Both the position numbers and the translations under genes were made by a program. A DNA stretch of 57,365 bases from an uncultured Acidobacteriia bacterium (GTDB lineage Bacteria; Acidobacteriota; Terriglobia; Bryobacterales; Bryobacteraceae), in NCBI GenBank assembly GCA_903929755.1, contig CAIYVZ010000040.1, forward strand, positions 1-57,365, read 5' to 3'. Positions 8,222-17,108 of this stretch are shown here, in pieces. Numbering within the stretch: the first letter of the stretch is position 1; each line of letters opens with the position of its first letter. The notes under the pieces are model-generated. The model was not told the DNA's origin. It searched no databases and saw nothing but the letters and a program-made list of their open reading frames with translations.

Positions 8222-10479
8222 AATTCTCGTACAACTGGATTCGCGAATTCGTCCCAGGGCTCGAAGTTGATCCCCATTCGCTCGAACGCCTCATCACCAT
8301 GAAGACCGCCGAGTGCGACGGTATTGCGGTCTCCGGCGAACTGTTAAAAGGCGCTGTGCTGGCCCGGGTTCTCGAAGTCGAGAACATCGAAGGCCAGAAA
8401 AACGTCAAGGCCCTCGTCGATGCCGGTCCGTACGGCATGAAGACGGTTGTCTGCGGGGCTGCAAACTGCCGCGCCGGAATCATCACGGCGTACGTTCCGC
8501 TGGGTATTAAAACGGTTTCCGGTATCGAGAGCGACGGCATGCTCGCCGCCGCCGATGAGCTGGATATCAATCGGGACCACGCCGGTATTCTCGAACTGAC
8601 TGCCGACACGGTTCTGCCGCCCGTTGACCACGCCATCGAGATCGACAACAAATCGATCACGCACCGCCCCGACCTCTGGGGCCACCACGGCATGGCGCGC
8701 GAAGTCGCCGCCATCACCGGGCACCCCCTTCGGGACCCGGCGGACCTCAGTCTGCTGCCGCCTCTCGGCAGTCCGGTCCAGATCGAGATTGAAGATTTTC
8801 ACCTCTGCCCGCGTTACTCCGCCCTGGTCTTTGACAACGTAACTGTTCAGCCTTCGCCCCTTTGGCTCCAGGCGCGCCTTACCGCCGCCGGCCTGAACAC
8901 GAAGAACAACATCGTCGATCTCTCGAATTACCTGATGGCCGAACTCGCGCAGCCCACGCACGCTTTTGATCGTGCGAAGCTCGCGGGCGCTACCATCTTC
9001 GCCCGCCCCGCGCGCGAAGGTGAGTCCATCGTGGCCCTCAATGACGAGACGTACCACCTCTCGCCCGCGAACCTCGTCATCGCCGATGCCTCCGGTCCCA
9101 TCGCCATCGCCGGCGTCATCGGAGGCCGGGACAGTGCCATCTCCGCGGTGACGACTTCCATTGTCTTCGAATCGGCCAATTTCAACGCCTCCAGCGTTCG
9201 CCGGACCTCGTCGGCCCTGAAGATCCGGACCGATGCTTCCATGCGTTTCGAGAAGGCGCAGGACCCCGTCAACACGCTTCGCGCCCTGGCTCGCGCTTTG
9301 GAATTGCTGCCGATTCTGTCGCCGGGTATCCGCCTGGTCGGTGGCCTGGCCGATAACTGCGCCGAGCTGAAAGTCCCGCCCACCATTTCGCTGGATCTCG
9401 ACTGGCTGGCCCGCAAGTTGGGTCGCGTTCTCGATCCGGCCGAAGTTCGCCGCATCCTGGAAGCCCTCCAGTTCAAGGTGTCGGACGACTTTGAAGTTTC
9501 CGTTCCCACTTGGCGAGCCACCAAAGATATCGCCATGGCCGAGGATCTGGTGGAAGAAGTCGGCCGGATGATCGGCTACGACTCCATCGAGCCCCAGCCG
9601 CCGCTGGTCCCCTGCGCGCCGTCTTTTGACCCGCCTGAGCGTGAATTCCTCCGGGGCATTCGCCGCCACTATGCCGCCCAGGGCTTCACTGAAGTCTCGA
9701 ACTACTCGTTCATCAGCGAGGAAGAAGCCAAACGCTTCGGTTTCGCTCCGGAAGATCATGTTCGTGTTCTGAACCCCATCGCGGAGGGCCAGGAACTGAT
9801 GCGGACCTCTCTGCTGCCCGGTATCCATCGCAATCTGGTGGAAAACGCGAAGCACTTCGAAGACTTCCGGCTCTTCGAAGTCGGTCGCGAAATTCACCTG
9901 AGCAATGGGGAAAAGCCCATCGAACGCCCGCACGTTGTCGCGGCTATTTACAGCCGTCACGATGATGGCCGCGCCGGACTCATGGAACTCAAGCGTGTCT
10001 CCGGAGGCGAACTTCGCCCCGCCGCCGCTATGGCCTGGGAGCACCCCAGCCGTGCTGCGGAGGTGGTTAAACACGGGCAGGTTGTCGGCCGGGTCTTCGA
10101 ACTCCACCCGAATCTGATCGATTCGGGTCGCGCCGCGGTTCTCTACCTGGATCTCACGCAACTCCAGCAGCTTGGCGCCGCCGCCACCAGGTACCAGTCA
10201 GTTCGCCGTTTCCCGACCAGTTCTTTCGATCTCTCGGTCATCTGCCCGGCCCGCGAATACGCCGCCACCCTCGAAACCGCCATCCGCGGCTTCGCCGGCG
10301 AACTCGCTGAAGCCGTGGAATTCGTCACCGACTACCAGATGCCCGACGCCCGGAAGAGTCTGTCGTTCCGCATCGTTGCTGGTGCCGCGGACCGCACCCT
10401 CGCCGGTGCGGAAGTGACCGCCATCCGAGAGCGAATTATCGAAGGTCTGCGCGGGCTACACTACGAATTGCTGGTATGA
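8218..10479 (+). CDS. pheT: Phenylalanyl-tRNA synthetase beta subunit
   Basis: 753 residues. The beginning MKFSYNWIREFVPG is typical. Domains in order are an EMAP/OB tRNA-binding module (GAVLARVLEVENIEGQKNVK, about residues 44-150), the B3/B4 editing domain, the B5 domain (PPTISLDLDWLARKLGR, about 390-450), the catalytic-like core, and a C-terminal anticodon-binding FDX-ACB domain (SVRRFPTSSFDLSVICP, about 661-753). The start at 8218 overlaps the pheS stop as ATGA, and the upstream frame extension is shadow. Its own stop overlaps the next gene in the same way, so three genes are translationally coupled. Confidence 0.97.
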   Translation: MKFSYNWIREFVPGLEVDPHSLERLITMKTAECDGIAVSGELLKGAVLARVLEVENIEGQKNVKALVDAGPYGMKTVVCGAANCRAGIITAYVPLGIKTVSGIESDGMLAAADELDINRDHAGILELTADTVLPPVDHAIEIDNKSITHRPDLWGHHGMAREVAAITGHPLRDPADLSLLPPLGSPVQIEIEDFHLCPRYSALVFDNVTVQPSPLWLQARLTAAGLNTKNNIVDLSNYLMAELAQPTHAFDRAKLAGATIFARPAREGESIVALNDETYHLSPANLVIADASGPIAIAGVIGGRDSAISAVTTSIVFESANFNASSVRRTSSALKIRTDASMRFEKAQDPVNTLRALARALELLPILSPGIRLVGGLADNCAELKVPPTISLDLDWLARKLGRVLDPAEVRRILEALQFKVSDDFEVSVPTWRATKDIAMAEDLVEEVGRMIGYDSIEPQPPLVPCAPSFDPPEREFLRGIRRHYAAQGFTEVSNYSFISEEEAKRFGFAPEDHVRVLNPIAEGQELMRTSLLPGIHRNLVENAKHFEDFRLFEVGREIHLSNGEKPIERPHVVAAIYSRHDDGRAGLMELKRVSGGELRPAAAMAWEHPSRAAEVVKHGQVVGRVFELHPNLIDSGRAAVLYLDLTQLQQLGAAATRYQSVRRFPTSSFDLSVICPAREYAATLETAIRGFAGELAEAVEFVTDYQMPDARKSLSFRIVAGAADRTLAGAEVTAIRERIIEGLRGLHYELLV

Positions 10480-11456
10480 AACTCGTCGCCGCTACCTTCG
10501 CGTTCTGTGCTGTAGCGGCGGCCCAGCTTCATATCGACACGGACTCGGGCTATTTCTCCGATGACGGTGTGGCCGTCACCATGGTTCTGCGCTCAGCCCG
10601 ACGGGCTGAAGTTCAGGGCATTACGGTGGTTTCCGGCAACGTCTGGTCTCTGGAAGGCGCGGAGTTTATGGCGCGCAACGCCAAACTCCTGGGCGTTCCG
10701 GACATCCCGGTTTTGATCGGCTCCGAAGCCCCCATCCTGCACACGGCAGCCATGTCGAAGAAGGAATCGCCCCTCGAATTCGCCGGAGCCTTCGCCACCC
10801 CGCAGCCCACGCTTCACCCGCCTCACGGCGGTATCGATCTGCTGATTCGGGACATCGAAGCCGCTCCCGGCAAGATCACGATTCTGGCCATCGGCCCGCT
10901 GACGAATCTGGCTATCGCGCTCCGGCTAAGGCCGGACATTGAGACGAAAATCGGCTCCATCGTGATGATGGGAGGCGCAATTCGCGTCCCCGGCAACGCC
11001 TCGAAGTTGGCGGAATTCAACTTCTGGTTTGATCCCGAAGCCGCCCAGGTCATCCTGCGGTCCGCCATCGCTAAGAAGGTTTTATTACCCCTCGACGCCT
11101 CCATCCAGGCAGTGTTTTCGAGGAAACTGTTCGATGAAATTGTGGCGGTGAAAACGCCCATCACGGCGCTGTACAAAGAGGACTTTGGCAACCGTTATCC
11201 TGGCTTCCTGAAAAGACCCTGGGTGCGCAGCATGCTCTGGGACGAGTTGGCCTCCGCTTACATTGTGGACCCTGCCCTGGTGACCCGTAAAGAAACGCTG
11301 TACCTCGACGTCGATACGACTTTCGGGCCCCGCTACGGCGCGGTAAGAACGCTCGACCGGAGTCTGGCACCAAACGCCACCCCGGTCGAAACGGTCTTCA
11401 ACATGGACTTTCCGAAAGTCTTCGAACTCTACCGCCGCGCTTTAGTCGCGAAGTAG
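10476..11456 (+). CDS. Secreted nucleoside hydrolase (IUNH family)
   Basis: 326 residues with a short cleavable signal (MKLVAATFAFCAVAAAQ). Family members hydrolyse the N-glycosidic bond of nucleosides to ribose and base. The calcium-site motif is present in stretched form (DTDSGYFSDDGVA, two residues longer than the usual DxDxGxDD), followed by ILAIGPLTNLAIAL, VMMGGA and EFNFWFDPEAA. At the position where many family members have a catalytic His in an 'HDPLA' motif, this protein reads WDELA. It therefore keeps the Asp but not the His, so activity or specificity may differ. It overlaps pheT by ATGA, an unexpected partner. Its 3' end overlaps the convergent CE15 gene by 28 bases. Confidence 0.85.
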   Translation: MKLVAATFAFCAVAAAQLHIDTDSGYFSDDGVAVTMVLRSARRAEVQGITVVSGNVWSLEGAEFMARNAKLLGVPDIPVLIGSEAPILHTAAMSKKESPLEFAGAFATPQPTLHPPHGGIDLLIRDIEAAPGKITILAIGPLTNLAIALRLRPDIETKIGSIVMMGGAIRVPGNASKLAEFNFWFDPEAAQVILRSAIAKKVLLPLDASIQAVFSRKLFDEIVAVKTPITALYKEDFGNRYPGFLKRPWVRSMLWDELASAYIVDPALVTRKETLYLDVDTTFGPRYGAVRTLDRSLAPNATPVETVFNMDFPKVFELYRRALVAK

Positions 11457-12781
11457 CGTTCAGCAAACTGAATGAATACTGGCCAGTTCGGCCCGGGAGT
11501 ATGCCCGGCGGTGTGTTGGCGGAAGCTGATATCGCCCTCCATCAGACCGGTTTCGATGGGTGGGAATTCGATGGTTCCCATGTCCTTCTTGCCCAGCAGT
11601 TTGTAAACGGGACCTGCGCCGGCACCGGCCAGGAAGCTGCCTTTAGCGTCCACCCAACCGTCGCCTTTCTCTTTGGAACCGGCGCTGATGAACACGGGTC
11701 TGGGGGCTGCGAGCGCGACCAGTTCGTGGGCGTCGATGGGCAGGTCGTTCCAGTTCAATGGCCCGGAGTATTTCAGGAAGTTTCCAGCCATCCAGTGGTA
11801 TTCGTTGGTTGCCGCCACGTTTTCGACCAGTTCGCCCCAGTTGCGGCGATGTAGTTTGAGGCCGCCTTCGCCGGAGGAACTGACGAAGGCGATAGCGAAC
11901 CGGGCGTCATCGGCGAAAGCGACCGCGGTGGCTTTGCCGTAACGGGAGTGGCCTTCCAGGCCAACGCGCTTTGCATCCACGGCCTTATCGGTTTCGAAGT
12001 AATCGAGGGCACGGCTGGCACCCCAGCCCCAGGCCCGCAGAGCGCCCCAGTCGTCGGGCTTGCGGTACTGGCCCTTGTTGACAAGGCCGATGATGCCCTC
12101 GCGCAGGCCCGCGCCATTATCGGCCTGTATCGAGTTCGGGGAGATGACGGCATAACCCCAGCCCTTGGCCAGGACCTGCTGCTGCCACGTCGGGCCGGTC
12201 GGAACCGGAGCGCCGGGGATGGGGCCGCGGCCACGTCCTCCGGGGGGAATCACGAAGCCGAGTTCCAGGATGACTGGCACCGGCCCTTTGGCATCGGCAG
12301 GGGTGGTCAGGTTGAGCAGGATATCGACCTTTACCGCAGGGTACGAGGAATTGTCCACGTGCCCGACCATGTTCTTGGTGATTACCGCAAAGTCGCCGTT
12401 CTTCTCTTCAGTTGTCTTCGTGACTTCCCAGTTCACTTTGGGCGTAATTTTCGGCATCCGGCCGTAGATCTCCCGGTCGAACAGTTCCACAATCTCGGGG
12501 CGGCGCTTATTCCACCACGCTTTGGCCGACGAGACCTTCTTGCCATTGTTCAGGACCAGCGGATCCGGTAGTTTCGGGAACGGATTCGCCTTCGACTCGT
12601 CATAGTTCGCGTAGTTCGGCGCCTGGGGGTTGCTGCCGTTCGCGCCCGGTCGCAGGGAGGTGATTTTCAACTGGTCCAGCATCTGCTGCCGGTCCTGTGC
12701 GGAGGCCTGCTGGATGGCCGGATTTGGCCCCTGCCAGGCGGAGGTCGCGAGGCTAACGAGAATCAAGAGAGACTGAGTCAT
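11429..12781 (-). CDS. CE15-like glucuronoyl esterase
   Basis: 450 residues with a signal peptide (MTQSLLILVSLATSAWQ). CE15 enzymes cleave the ester between 4-O-methyl-glucuronate of xylan and lignin alcohols. Seen here are the nucleophile motif VGLEGHSRYGKA (Ser near residue 260), the acidic-residue region FVSSSGEGG, the AAPRPVFIS strand, and a C-terminal His region (FRQHTAGHTPGPNWP). The fold is alpha/beta hydrolase. Its ATG overlaps the stop of the DUF1501 gene by one base, placing it last in a three-gene operon with DUF1501 and DUF1549/1553 genes. Exact substrate is inferred from family. Confidence 0.82.
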   Translation of the reverse strand: MTQSLLILVSLATSAWQGPNPAIQQASAQDRQQMLDQLKITSLRPGANGSNPQAPNYANYDESKANPFPKLPDPLVLNNGKKVSSAKAWWNKRRPEIVELFDREIYGRMPKITPKVNWEVTKTTEEKNGDFAVITKNMVGHVDNSSYPAVKVDILLNLTTPADAKGPVPVILELGFVIPPGGRGRGPIPGAPVPTGPTWQQQVLAKGWGYAVISPNSIQADNGAGLREGIIGLVNKGQYRKPDDWGALRAWGWGASRALDYFETDKAVDAKRVGLEGHSRYGKATAVAFADDARFAIAFVSSSGEGGLKLHRRNWGELVENVAATNEYHWMAGNFLKYSGPLNWNDLPIDAHELVALAAPRPVFISAGSKEKGDGWVDAKGSFLAGAGAGPVYKLLGKKDMGTIEFPPIETGLMEGDISFRQHTAGHTPGPNWPVFIQFAERYFATKARR

Positions 12782-14190
12782 TAAGCGATTATTTCAGAAA
12801 CGACACGGGCCGGGTATTGGTCAGTGAGGCGCTCCTGCAGGCCATTGCGGTTGAGGAACAGTTCGCGGTTGTTCATGCCCAGCAAATGCAGGATTGTGGC
12901 ATGAAAATCGTGGACGCTCACCCTGTTCTCGGAAGCCTTGAAACCGATGTCATCGGTGGCTCCGTGGACCACACCGCGCTTCAGCCCTCCTCCCGCCATC
13001 CAGACGCTAAAGCCATTCGGACCATGGTCACGGCCGGCCGTTTTCATAGCGCCCTGGGAGATGGGCAGGCGCCCGAATTCGCCACCCCAGACGACCAGGG
13101 TGGAATCAAGGAGACCTCGCTGCTTCAGGTCCTTGACCAGGGCTGCGACGGGTTTATCGGTCTTGGCGCAGGCTGCGGGAAGGTCGGTGCTGAGATTGCC
13201 GTGGGTGTCCCAGATCTGGCTTTCAATGTAGAGCTGGACGAAGCGCACGCCGCGCTCAATGAGACGGCGGGCCATGAGACAGCGCTTACCGTAAGAAGCG
13301 GTGACGGGGTCATTCAGGCCATAGGCTTCGCGGGTGGCCGCCGACTCCTGGTTCACATCAAGTGCCGTGGAGGCTTCGAGTTGCATCCTCGCGGCCAGTT
13401 CGTAGCTGGAGATTCGGGCATCGAGTTCGGGCTGATAGGGCCGCTGGACGCGGTGCATATCGTCGAGCTTGCGCAGCAGAGACCGTTCCGCTTCCACCAG
13501 TTGCGTGGGGATCTCGGGCCTGGACTCCAGGTTCAGCACCGGCGCGCCTTCGGTACGGAAGCGCGTCCCCTGGTAGATGGGCGGCAGCCAGGCGGATTGC
13601 CAGTTGGAGATGCCGTTGATGGGCAGCCCTTTCGGGTCGTCAAGCACCACGTAGGCCGGCAGATTCTGGTTCTCTGTGCCGAGGCCATAAGCCACCCATG
13701 CTCCCATGGCCGGGCGACTGGCAATGGTGCGTCCGGTATGCATCAGGAACAGGGCAGGCTCGTGGTTGGCGTGCTCGCCATACATGGAGCGAATCACCGC
13801 GATGTCATCGGCGCATTCGGCCAAATGGGGCAGCGCATCGGAGATTTCAATGCCGGACTTGCCGCGGTTCCTGAACTCGAAGGGCGAGGGGAACAGGACT
13901 CCAGCGTCCTTGCCATTGGAGATGGCAAAGCTGAGTTCACGGCTTGGTGCGGTGCCTGCCAGGCGCTTCAAAGTGGGCTTGGGGTCGAACAGATCCACCT
14001 GGCTGGGACCACCGTTCATGAACAGGTGAATGACAGATTTGGCCTTTGGCGCGAAGTGCGGGGCCTTCGCTTTGAGGTCGAACACGGGGGGCGCGGCGGC
14101 ATACATATCGCTGCCCAGCAGGGACATGAGGGCGGTGCCGTGGAGGCCATCGGCAATACGGGAGAAGAATTCGCGGCGGTTGTTGTTCAT
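12781..14190 (-). CDS. DUF1501 family exported protein
   Basis: About 469 residues. The N-terminus (NNNRREFFSRIADGLHGTALMSLLG) looks like a Tat-type signal with a twin Arg. The DUF1501 fold belongs to the alkaline-phosphatase/sulfatase superfamily; seen are SVIHLFMNGGPSQVDLFDPKP, YGEHANHEPALFLMHTGR, WDTHGNL, VVWGGEFGRLP and GRDHGPNGFSVWMAGGG. The start at 14190 is preferred over 14196 because GAGGAG lies seven bases before it. The gene follows the DUF1549/DUF1553 cytochrome gene by 15 bases. These two families are known to occur as adjacent pairs in Planctomycetes and Acidobacteria, but their substrate is not established. Confidence 0.9.
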   Translation of the reverse strand: MNNNRREFFSRIADGLHGTALMSLLGSDMYAAAPPVFDLKAKAPHFAPKAKSVIHLFMNGGPSQVDLFDPKPTLKRLAGTAPSRELSFAISNGKDAGVLFPSPFEFRNRGKSGIEISDALPHLAECADDIAVIRSMYGEHANHEPALFLMHTGRTIASRPAMGAWVAYGLGTENQNLPAYVVLDDPKGLPINGISNWQSAWLPPIYQGTRFRTEGAPVLNLESRPEIPTQLVEAERSLLRKLDDMHRVQRPYQPELDARISSYELAARMQLEASTALDVNQESAATREAYGLNDPVTASYGKRCLMARRLIERGVRFVQLYIESQIWDTHGNLSTDLPAACAKTDKPVAALVKDLKQRGLLDSTLVVWGGEFGRLPISQGAMKTAGRDHGPNGFSVWMAGGGLKRGVVHGATDDIGFKASENRVSVHDFHATILHLLGMNNRELFLNRNGLQERLTDQYPARVVSEIIA

Positions 14191-14205
14191 GGTCATTCTC
14201 CTCGG

Positions 14206-16983
14206 TTAATCGATGAAGCTGAATTCGGCGGAATTGAGAATCGCGTGACAGTAGTTGGCGAGCGCCATCCAGTTGGCCCGGTCAGCCCGCGGGGCGGCAT
14301 CGTTGTCGGTCGCCAGGCGATCGGGCCATTGTTTGCGGAAAGTTTCGATGGCCTCGGCGCCGAGCTTGATTTCGTCGGCAGAGGGACGGCGCGAGAAGGT
14401 TCGCAGGTAAACCTCCGCCACCTGCCGGGCCCGGTCTGAGCCGGCATCGTCGATCACGCGGCCCGCCATGTATTGGGCCAGATCCCAGGTCATGGATCCG
14501 TTCATCATGTGGAGCGCCTGGGTGGCGACATTGGAATGCCTGCGCTCGGTGCAGTTCGGGGTCATGGTGGGCTGGTCGAAGGCGTCCAGCAGGGACACAG
14601 GCGTCTGGCGGCGGTGCAGCACGTAGATGTTCCGGCGAAAACCCTTCTTGCCCGGCTTGACGATCACTTCTTTGTCGGGCGTCACCGTGATCTCGGTGGC
14701 AGTGCCGAATGCGTCCGCTTCGAGGCGACTGGTGGCAGTCAGGAGGGAATCGTAGAGTGTTTCGGCGTCCATGCGGCGCAGCGGCATGCGGGAAACCATG
14801 GCGTTGTCCGGATCGGCCGCCAGCAGGGCTTCACTCACCTGCGAGGTTTGCCGGTAAGCTTCGGACGTAACCATCAGGCGGTGCATGGTCTTCATGCTCC
14901 AGCCTTTGGCCATGAACTCGGTGGCGAGCCAGTCGAGAAGAGGTTGATTGTCGGGGGCTATGCCGGAGTGTCCAAAGTTTGAGACGGTAGGCACAATGCC
15001 TCGTCCGAAATGGCGCAGCCACAGTTGATTCACGGCCACGCGTGCCGTTAAGGGGTGATTATCCTGGGAGAGCCATTTGGCCAGCGCGAGACGCCGACCC
15101 GTCGCGCCCGGGAAGGGTGGCACAATCTCATACGGCTTGATGGCGGTGTTCGCGAGGACCGTGGGCACTCCGGCTTCCACCACTTCGCCATAATCGACCG
15201 GATCGCCTCGGCGCAGCAGATACGAGACCGAGGTTTCGGGGTTGTCGGTCAGGACACGTACGTGCGGCTTCCGCTTGAGCTTGTTCTTTGTGGCCTGTTG
15301 TTCCGTCTGGATGGCGCGGTACTTACTCTTGAAGTCCGGGAACTTGTCTTCCAGCTGCGTGACGGTGATCTTTGCCGGTTCGTCCGCAGGCTTCTCCGCT
15401 TCGGCGGAAAACTTAACGCGAAACTCATCGGCCAGCTTGTTCATCTGCGCCTGGAGTTTGGCCATGTCGGCTTCGAGCGGGGTGTTGTGGGTTTCCACTT
15501 CTTTCCGTTCAGCTTCGGTGGCAAGGTCGAGTTCGCGCTGGTTGGGCGACTTCCATTCGTAGGGGTTGTAGGCAGCCTGCAGGATGGCGCTCAGGCGGTA
15601 GTAGTCGCGCTGCGGAATGGGATCGTACTTGTGGTTGTGGCAGCGTGCGCAGCCGACCGTAATTCCCATCACCGAAGACGTGAGTACTTCCACTTCATCG
15701 GCCAGAATGTTCATGCGCTCGCTGATGAGGCCGCGCTCATTGGAGTTGGTGGGGTCGGGCGTAGTGCGAAGGAAGCCGGTGGCGGCCAGGCGGTCGATCT
15801 CGGTCTGGCCGGCGACTTTCGCCTGTTTCCAGGTATCCGACATCTCATCGCCGGCGATTTGTTCGGTGATGAATTGCGTGTAGGGCTTGTCGGCATTGAG
15901 TGACCGAATCACGTAGTCGCGATACCGCCAGGCGAAGGGGCGAACTCCATCGTCCTGCCCGAAACCTTCGGAATCTGAGTAACCGGCCAGATCGAGCCAG
16001 TGCTGGCCCCAGCGCTCGCCGTAATGCTTGGAGGCAAGCAGGCGGTCCACCAGCTTTTCGTAAGCGTCGGGGGCGGTGTCTTTCAGATAGGCGTCGATTT
16101 CCGCATTCGATGGGATCATGCCGGTCAGGTCGAGATAGACGCGGCGCATCAGCGCCAGTTTTTCAGCGCGCGGCGAGTACCGCAAGCCTTTCTCTTCGAG
16201 CTTGCGAAGCAGGAAGGCATCGATGGGATTGCGGACCAGGGATGCGTTTTTGACGGGGGGGACCGCGGGGCGGACGGGGGGCTGGAACGACCAGAAATTG
16301 CGGTCGGTGTCCTTCACGACGGCTTCGGTGGGGGCTCGCAGGGGTTCGGGCCCGGGAGCTCCGGCGGAGATCCAGGCCTTCACTTTGTCCATTTCGGGGT
16401 CGGTGGGAAGTTCCACGGCCAGGTCCTTGGCCATTTTGTCGGGAGGCATGGTGCCGTTCGACATGCGTTTATAGAGCAGGCTTTCTTCCGGCTTGCCGGG
16501 GACGAGGGCGGGACCGGATTTACCACCCTTCAGCCGCGACGTCATGGTGCGGAGATCGAGGCCGCCGCGCTGTTCAAGGCCACCATGGCAGCGGACGCAG
16601 CGAGCTTGCAGGATCGCGGTGACTTCAGGTTCTTTGACGGCCGGGGCGGAGGAGGCGACCTGGGCGGGCAGCGTTTGCTCGATCCAGACGCGCAGGGTTT
16701 TGATCTCGCTGTCGGTCAGTTTCACGTTGCCGGGTGGCATTTGCTTCGTGACGACCTTGGTGATGAGCAGGCTTTTTTCCCAGGAGCCCGGTGTGACGAC
16801 GGGCCCGGAGTTGGCGCCTTTGAGCAGGCTTTCCTGGGTGCGGAGATCGAGCTTGCCCTGGGGCGAGGCGCCATGGCAGGCTACGCACTTCGCCTGCAGG
16901 ATGGGCTGGACGTCACCGATGAACGTGGGGTCAGCTGCAGAAAGGGCGGCGGCGCTCACCAGGGTTGCAAAGAAAAGTCGCAT
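14206..16983 (-). CDS. Cytochrome c / DUF1549 / DUF1553 protein
   Basis: 925 residues from the ATG at 16983, which begins a signal peptide (MRLFFATLVSAAALSAA). The earlier frame start at 17058 lacks signal features. Two tandem PSD1-type cytochrome c modules follow, with KCVACHG and RCVRCHG heme sites and MPPG / MPPD sixth-ligand Met. Then comes the DUF1549 domain (NPIDAFLLRKLEEKGL, HYGERWGQHWLDLAGYSDSEGFG), a third CARCHNHKYDPI motif, a Glu/Lys-rich coiled coil, and the DUF1553 domain (ALAKWLSQDNHPLTARVAVN). The two heme modules look like an internal duplication. It is the first gene of the operon with DUF1501 and CE15. Role inferred: periplasmic redox partner or oxidase of unknown substrate. 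Confidence 0.93.
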   Translation of the reverse strand: MRLFFATLVSAAALSAADPTFIGDVQPILQAKCVACHGASPQGKLDLRTQESLLKGANSGPVVTPGSWEKSLLITKVVTKQMPPGNVKLTDSEIKTLRVWIEQTLPAQVASSAPAVKEPEVTAILQARCVRCHGGLEQRGGLDLRTMTSRLKGGKSGPALVPGKPEESLLYKRMSNGTMPPDKMAKDLAVELPTDPEMDKVKAWISAGAPGPEPLRAPTEAVVKDTDRNFWSFQPPVRPAVPPVKNASLVRNPIDAFLLRKLEEKGLRYSPRAEKLALMRRVYLDLTGMIPSNAEIDAYLKDTAPDAYEKLVDRLLASKHYGERWGQHWLDLAGYSDSEGFGQDDGVRPFAWRYRDYVIRSLNADKPYTQFITEQIAGDEMSDTWKQAKVAGQTEIDRLAATGFLRTTPDPTNSNERGLISERMNILADEVEVLTSSVMGITVGCARCHNHKYDPIPQRDYYRLSAILQAAYNPYEWKSPNQRELDLATEAERKEVETHNTPLEADMAKLQAQMNKLADEFRVKFSAEAEKPADEPAKITVTQLEDKFPDFKSKYRAIQTEQQATKNKLKRKPHVRVLTDNPETSVSYLLRRGDPVDYGEVVEAGVPTVLANTAIKPYEIVPPFPGATGRRLALAKWLSQDNHPLTARVAVNQLWLRHFGRGIVPTVSNFGHSGIAPDNQPLLDWLATEFMAKGWSMKTMHRLMVTSEAYRQTSQVSEALLAADPDNAMVSRMPLRRMDAETLYDSLLTATSRLEADAFGTATEITVTPDKEVIVKPGKKGFRRNIYVLHRRQTPVSLLDAFDQPTMTPNCTERRHSNVATQALHMMNGSMTWDLAQYMAGRVIDDAGSDRARQVAEVYLRTFSRRPSADEIKLGAEAIETFRKQWPDRLATDNDAAPRADRANWMALANYCHAILNSAEFSFID

Positions 16984-17108
16984 GTTCTTAATTACTCTAT
17001 CGCTAAAGTAACAACCCCGCGGCAAAAGTTCTGAACCGTGCGGCTCACGGCGCGCCACGTTTGCTGCGGGCCGTTAGTTTAGAGATGAAGGCCTGTCTGA
17101 TTCCTGGC

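Noticed and set aside
8344-10161. A 605-codon frame antisense to pheT
   Set aside because: pheT is complete and certain on the plus strand.
12817-14439. A 540-codon frame antisense to the DUF1501 gene
   Set aside because: Shadow of the real minus-strand gene, with no recognisable domain.
16984-17108. Possible small RNA or promoter between the CocE and DUF1553 genes
   Set aside because: Some GC-rich dyads are present, but no terminator T-run and no convincing -35/-10 pair; left unannotated.
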